Shown: positions 62,783 through 64,000 of the stretch, one piece after another | Layout: each line of letters begins with the position of its first letter | How positions within the stretch are numbered: the first letter of the stretch is position 1 | Assembly: GCA_009740415.1 (NCBI GenBank) | Contig: WOYE01000009.1 | Coordinates: forward strand, 682,001 to 746,000 | Length of the DNA stretch: 64,000 nt | Origin: Planococcaceae bacterium Storch 2/2-2 | Lineage (GTDB): Bacteria > Bacillota > Bacilli > Bacillales_A > Planococcaceae | Reading direction: 5' to 3' | The notes under the pieces: model-generated | Databases searched by the model: none | Told to the model about the DNA's origin: nothing | The model's input: only the letters and a program-made list of their open reading frames with translations | Made by a program: the position numbers and the translations under genes

Positions 62783-63586
62783 TCATTCATTCAAATGTTC
62801 AATGGCATACCGCGCTTCTTCATCCGTGAATGTTTCACCGTATTCAGAAGTTAATTGATGATAAATTTCTTCTGGTGACATTCCACTTGTTTTCTGATAA
62901 CTTTTCGCTTTTTCTAAAGCGTTTCGATTGTAATCTACTTCCAAATGCTTGATGGCATATTGTGCTTCCTCTTCAGTGAACTTCTCACCATATTCAGAGA
63001 TTAATTGCTTGTAAATCCCTTGTTTCGACATATGTGATGTTTTGGAATACGACTCTGCCTTCTTCAAAGCATTTTGATTGTAATCCGCTTCCAAATGCTC
63101 GATGGCATATTGCGCTTCTTCTTCAGTAAATTTCTCACCATGTTCAGAGATTAACTGATTATAAATTCCTTGTTTCGACATATGTGATGTTTTGGAATAC
63201 GACTCTGCTTTCTTTAAAGCATTTTCCTTCCAATCGTAGTCTATTTGCTCAATCGCATATATCGCCGCTTCCTCAGAAAATCCTTCTCCATACTCAGACG
63301 TCAGTTGATGCCTAATTGCTTCTTTCGACATATTCGACCGCTTGGCGTACGACTCCGCTTTCTTCAAAGCAGCTGCGTGCTCTTTCGGTACATTACTTTC
63401 TTGCTCTTCCACTTCAGTAGGTGGCTTCGAATCACTTTCTGTTTGTTCCGTAGCAACCGCTTCCTCTTCCTGCTTTGGCGCGGGTCGTTGATCTTCTTCA
63501 CTCCCTAAATTCGCTCCAATTGCTAAAATAAAAATCGCTAGTACCCATACCCACCATTTTTTATAAAATGGTTTTTTCTCTTTCAC
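62783..63586 (-). CDS. Four-repeat Ltp-domain membrane protein
   Basis: 267 residues: one N-terminal membrane helix (about 10-27) with no lipobox cysteine, a Glu/Pro linker, then four tandem 47-residue Ltp repeats. Each follows ALKKAESYSKTSHMSKQGIY, QLISE-x-GE, F-x-E-E-A-x-Y-A-I-E-H-L. In Streptococcus phage TP-J34 the related Ltp lipoprotein blocks superinfecting phage DNA entry, and Ltp domains also occur as chromosomal surface proteins. Here the anchor is a helix instead of a lipid. A phage role is possible but unproven. Confidence 0.87.
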   Translation of the reverse strand: MKEKKPFYKKWWVWVLAIFILAIGANLGSEEDQRPAPKQEEEAVATEQTESDSKPPTEVEEQESNVPKEHAAALKKAESYAKRSNMSKEAIRHQLTSEYGEGFSEEAAIYAIEQIDYDWKENALKKAESYSKTSHMSKQGIYNQLISEHGEKFTEEEAQYAIEHLEADYNQNALKKAESYSKTSHMSKQGIYKQLISEYGEKFTEEEAQYAIKHLEVDYNRNALEKAKSYQKTSGMSPEEIYHQLTSEYGETFTDEEARYAIEHLNE

Positions 63587-63687
63587 TTGTTCAGATACTT
63601 ACTAATTACTCCCTTTTATACCATTTTTATCTTACCATATATTTCATATTTTATTCATGTCGATTGCACCGTTCATCATGAGACACA

Positions 63688-63718
63688 AAAAAACCGAGCC
63701 CTATCGAATAGGCTCGAT
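63688..63718 (-). terminator. Terminator of the HD-domain gene
   Basis: CGAGCCTA paired with TAGGGCTCG, then T's on the minus strand, just after the stop. Confidence 0.8.
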
Positions 63719-63735
63719 TCAATCAACTTCGTTCT

Positions 63736-64000
63736 TTATTCTGCTTCTCCGAACACTTCATCCAACAACGCGCGGTATTCGGCGTACTCTCGGGTTTGGG
63801 TCGTGTGGCGGAAGGCGTTGGCGAGTGAGGTGTAGTACCATTGTTGTTTTTCTTTGCCGGCGTTGAATTTTGTCCAAAACGCATCTCCGTATGCCGCGTA
63901 GTCGCGGGCGATGGCGCGCATGTTCGATAGTTTGTCAGCGAGCGTGATCACTTCTTCGTCCCACGTCGCTTCGTTGGCGATGAAGGCGATCGTCGCTTCT
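63736..64000 (-). CDS. HD-domain (p)ppGpp hydrolase-like protein (5' part outside window)
   Basis: The frame stays open to the window end, so only the C-terminal about 88 residues are seen. ITLADKLSNMRAIARDYAAY is the late part of an HD hydrolase domain like that of MESH1/RelA-SpoT small alarmone hydrolases (the K-L-S-N segment after the HD pair). The HD residues themselves lie outside. Function is inferred from this part alone. Confidence 0.72.
   Translation of the reverse strand, partial: EATIAFIANEATWDEEVITLADKLSNMRAIARDYAAYGDAFWTKFNAGKEKQQWYYTSLANAFRHTTQTREYAEYRALLDEVFGEAE

Overview
The window looks like the chromosome of a Gram-positive Bacillota of the Bacillales. Shine-Dalgarno sequences are strong (AAGGAGG-type) and GTG/TTG starts are frequent. 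There are many lipoprotein signal peptides, sigma-A promoters, a Zur-type box in front of a zinc-free L33 gene and a PurR-like box in front of a purine permease. The general gene content would fit Exiguobacterium or a close relative; that genus call is inference only.

Layout. 1-2.8 kb: the end of a large Ig-domain surface protein and an SdpI-like membrane protein. 3.2-10.3 kb (minus strand): a tight five-gene operon encoding a glycine-rich membrane protein, a dynamin-like GTPase, a HerA/FtsK-type ATPase, a WHH-motif nuclease toxin and a SUKH (SMI1/KNR4) immunity protein. The last two are a recognisable toxin-immunity pair; the first three look like a membrane machine attached to it. This is my best candidate for an undescribed system. 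10.5-29.7 kb: mostly housekeeping and transport genes (PEP-synthase/rifampicin phosphotransferase family, tyrosine recombinase, RlmA, L33, YwaF-like, hydroxyacyl-CoA dehydrogenase, flavin reductase with a MarR regulator, M20 peptidase with YfcC transporter, purine PRT with permease, DUF421), with several lipoproteins and tiny membrane proteins.

29.9-58.8 kb is a dense defence island, nearly all on the minus strand. It holds a GIY-YIG protein, a complete type I Zorya operon (zorABCD), a DUF4145 protein, an IS1182-type relic, and a two-gene restriction-modification system whose large subunit joins GIY-YIG nuclease, helicase and methylase. It continues with McrBC system 1, a 1060-residue protein combining a DUF4145-like head, long coiled coil, membrane helix and OB fold, and McrBC system 2 followed without a break by three small lipoprotein genes. 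The R-M and first McrBC modules are visibly more AT-rich than their neighbours. McrBC-1 sits between a nitrilase-like gene and the 3' remnant of a paralogue of that gene, which suggests a recent insertion or replacement there.

58.9-64 kb returns to ordinary genes: a CynX-type MFS exporter divergent from a LysR regulator, a PAP2 phosphatase, a gene remnant, a four-repeat Ltp-domain membrane protein (the Ltp family includes phage superinfection-exclusion proteins), and the start-truncated end of an HD-domain (p)ppGpp hydrolase-like gene. No rRNA, tRNA or CRISPR array was seen.
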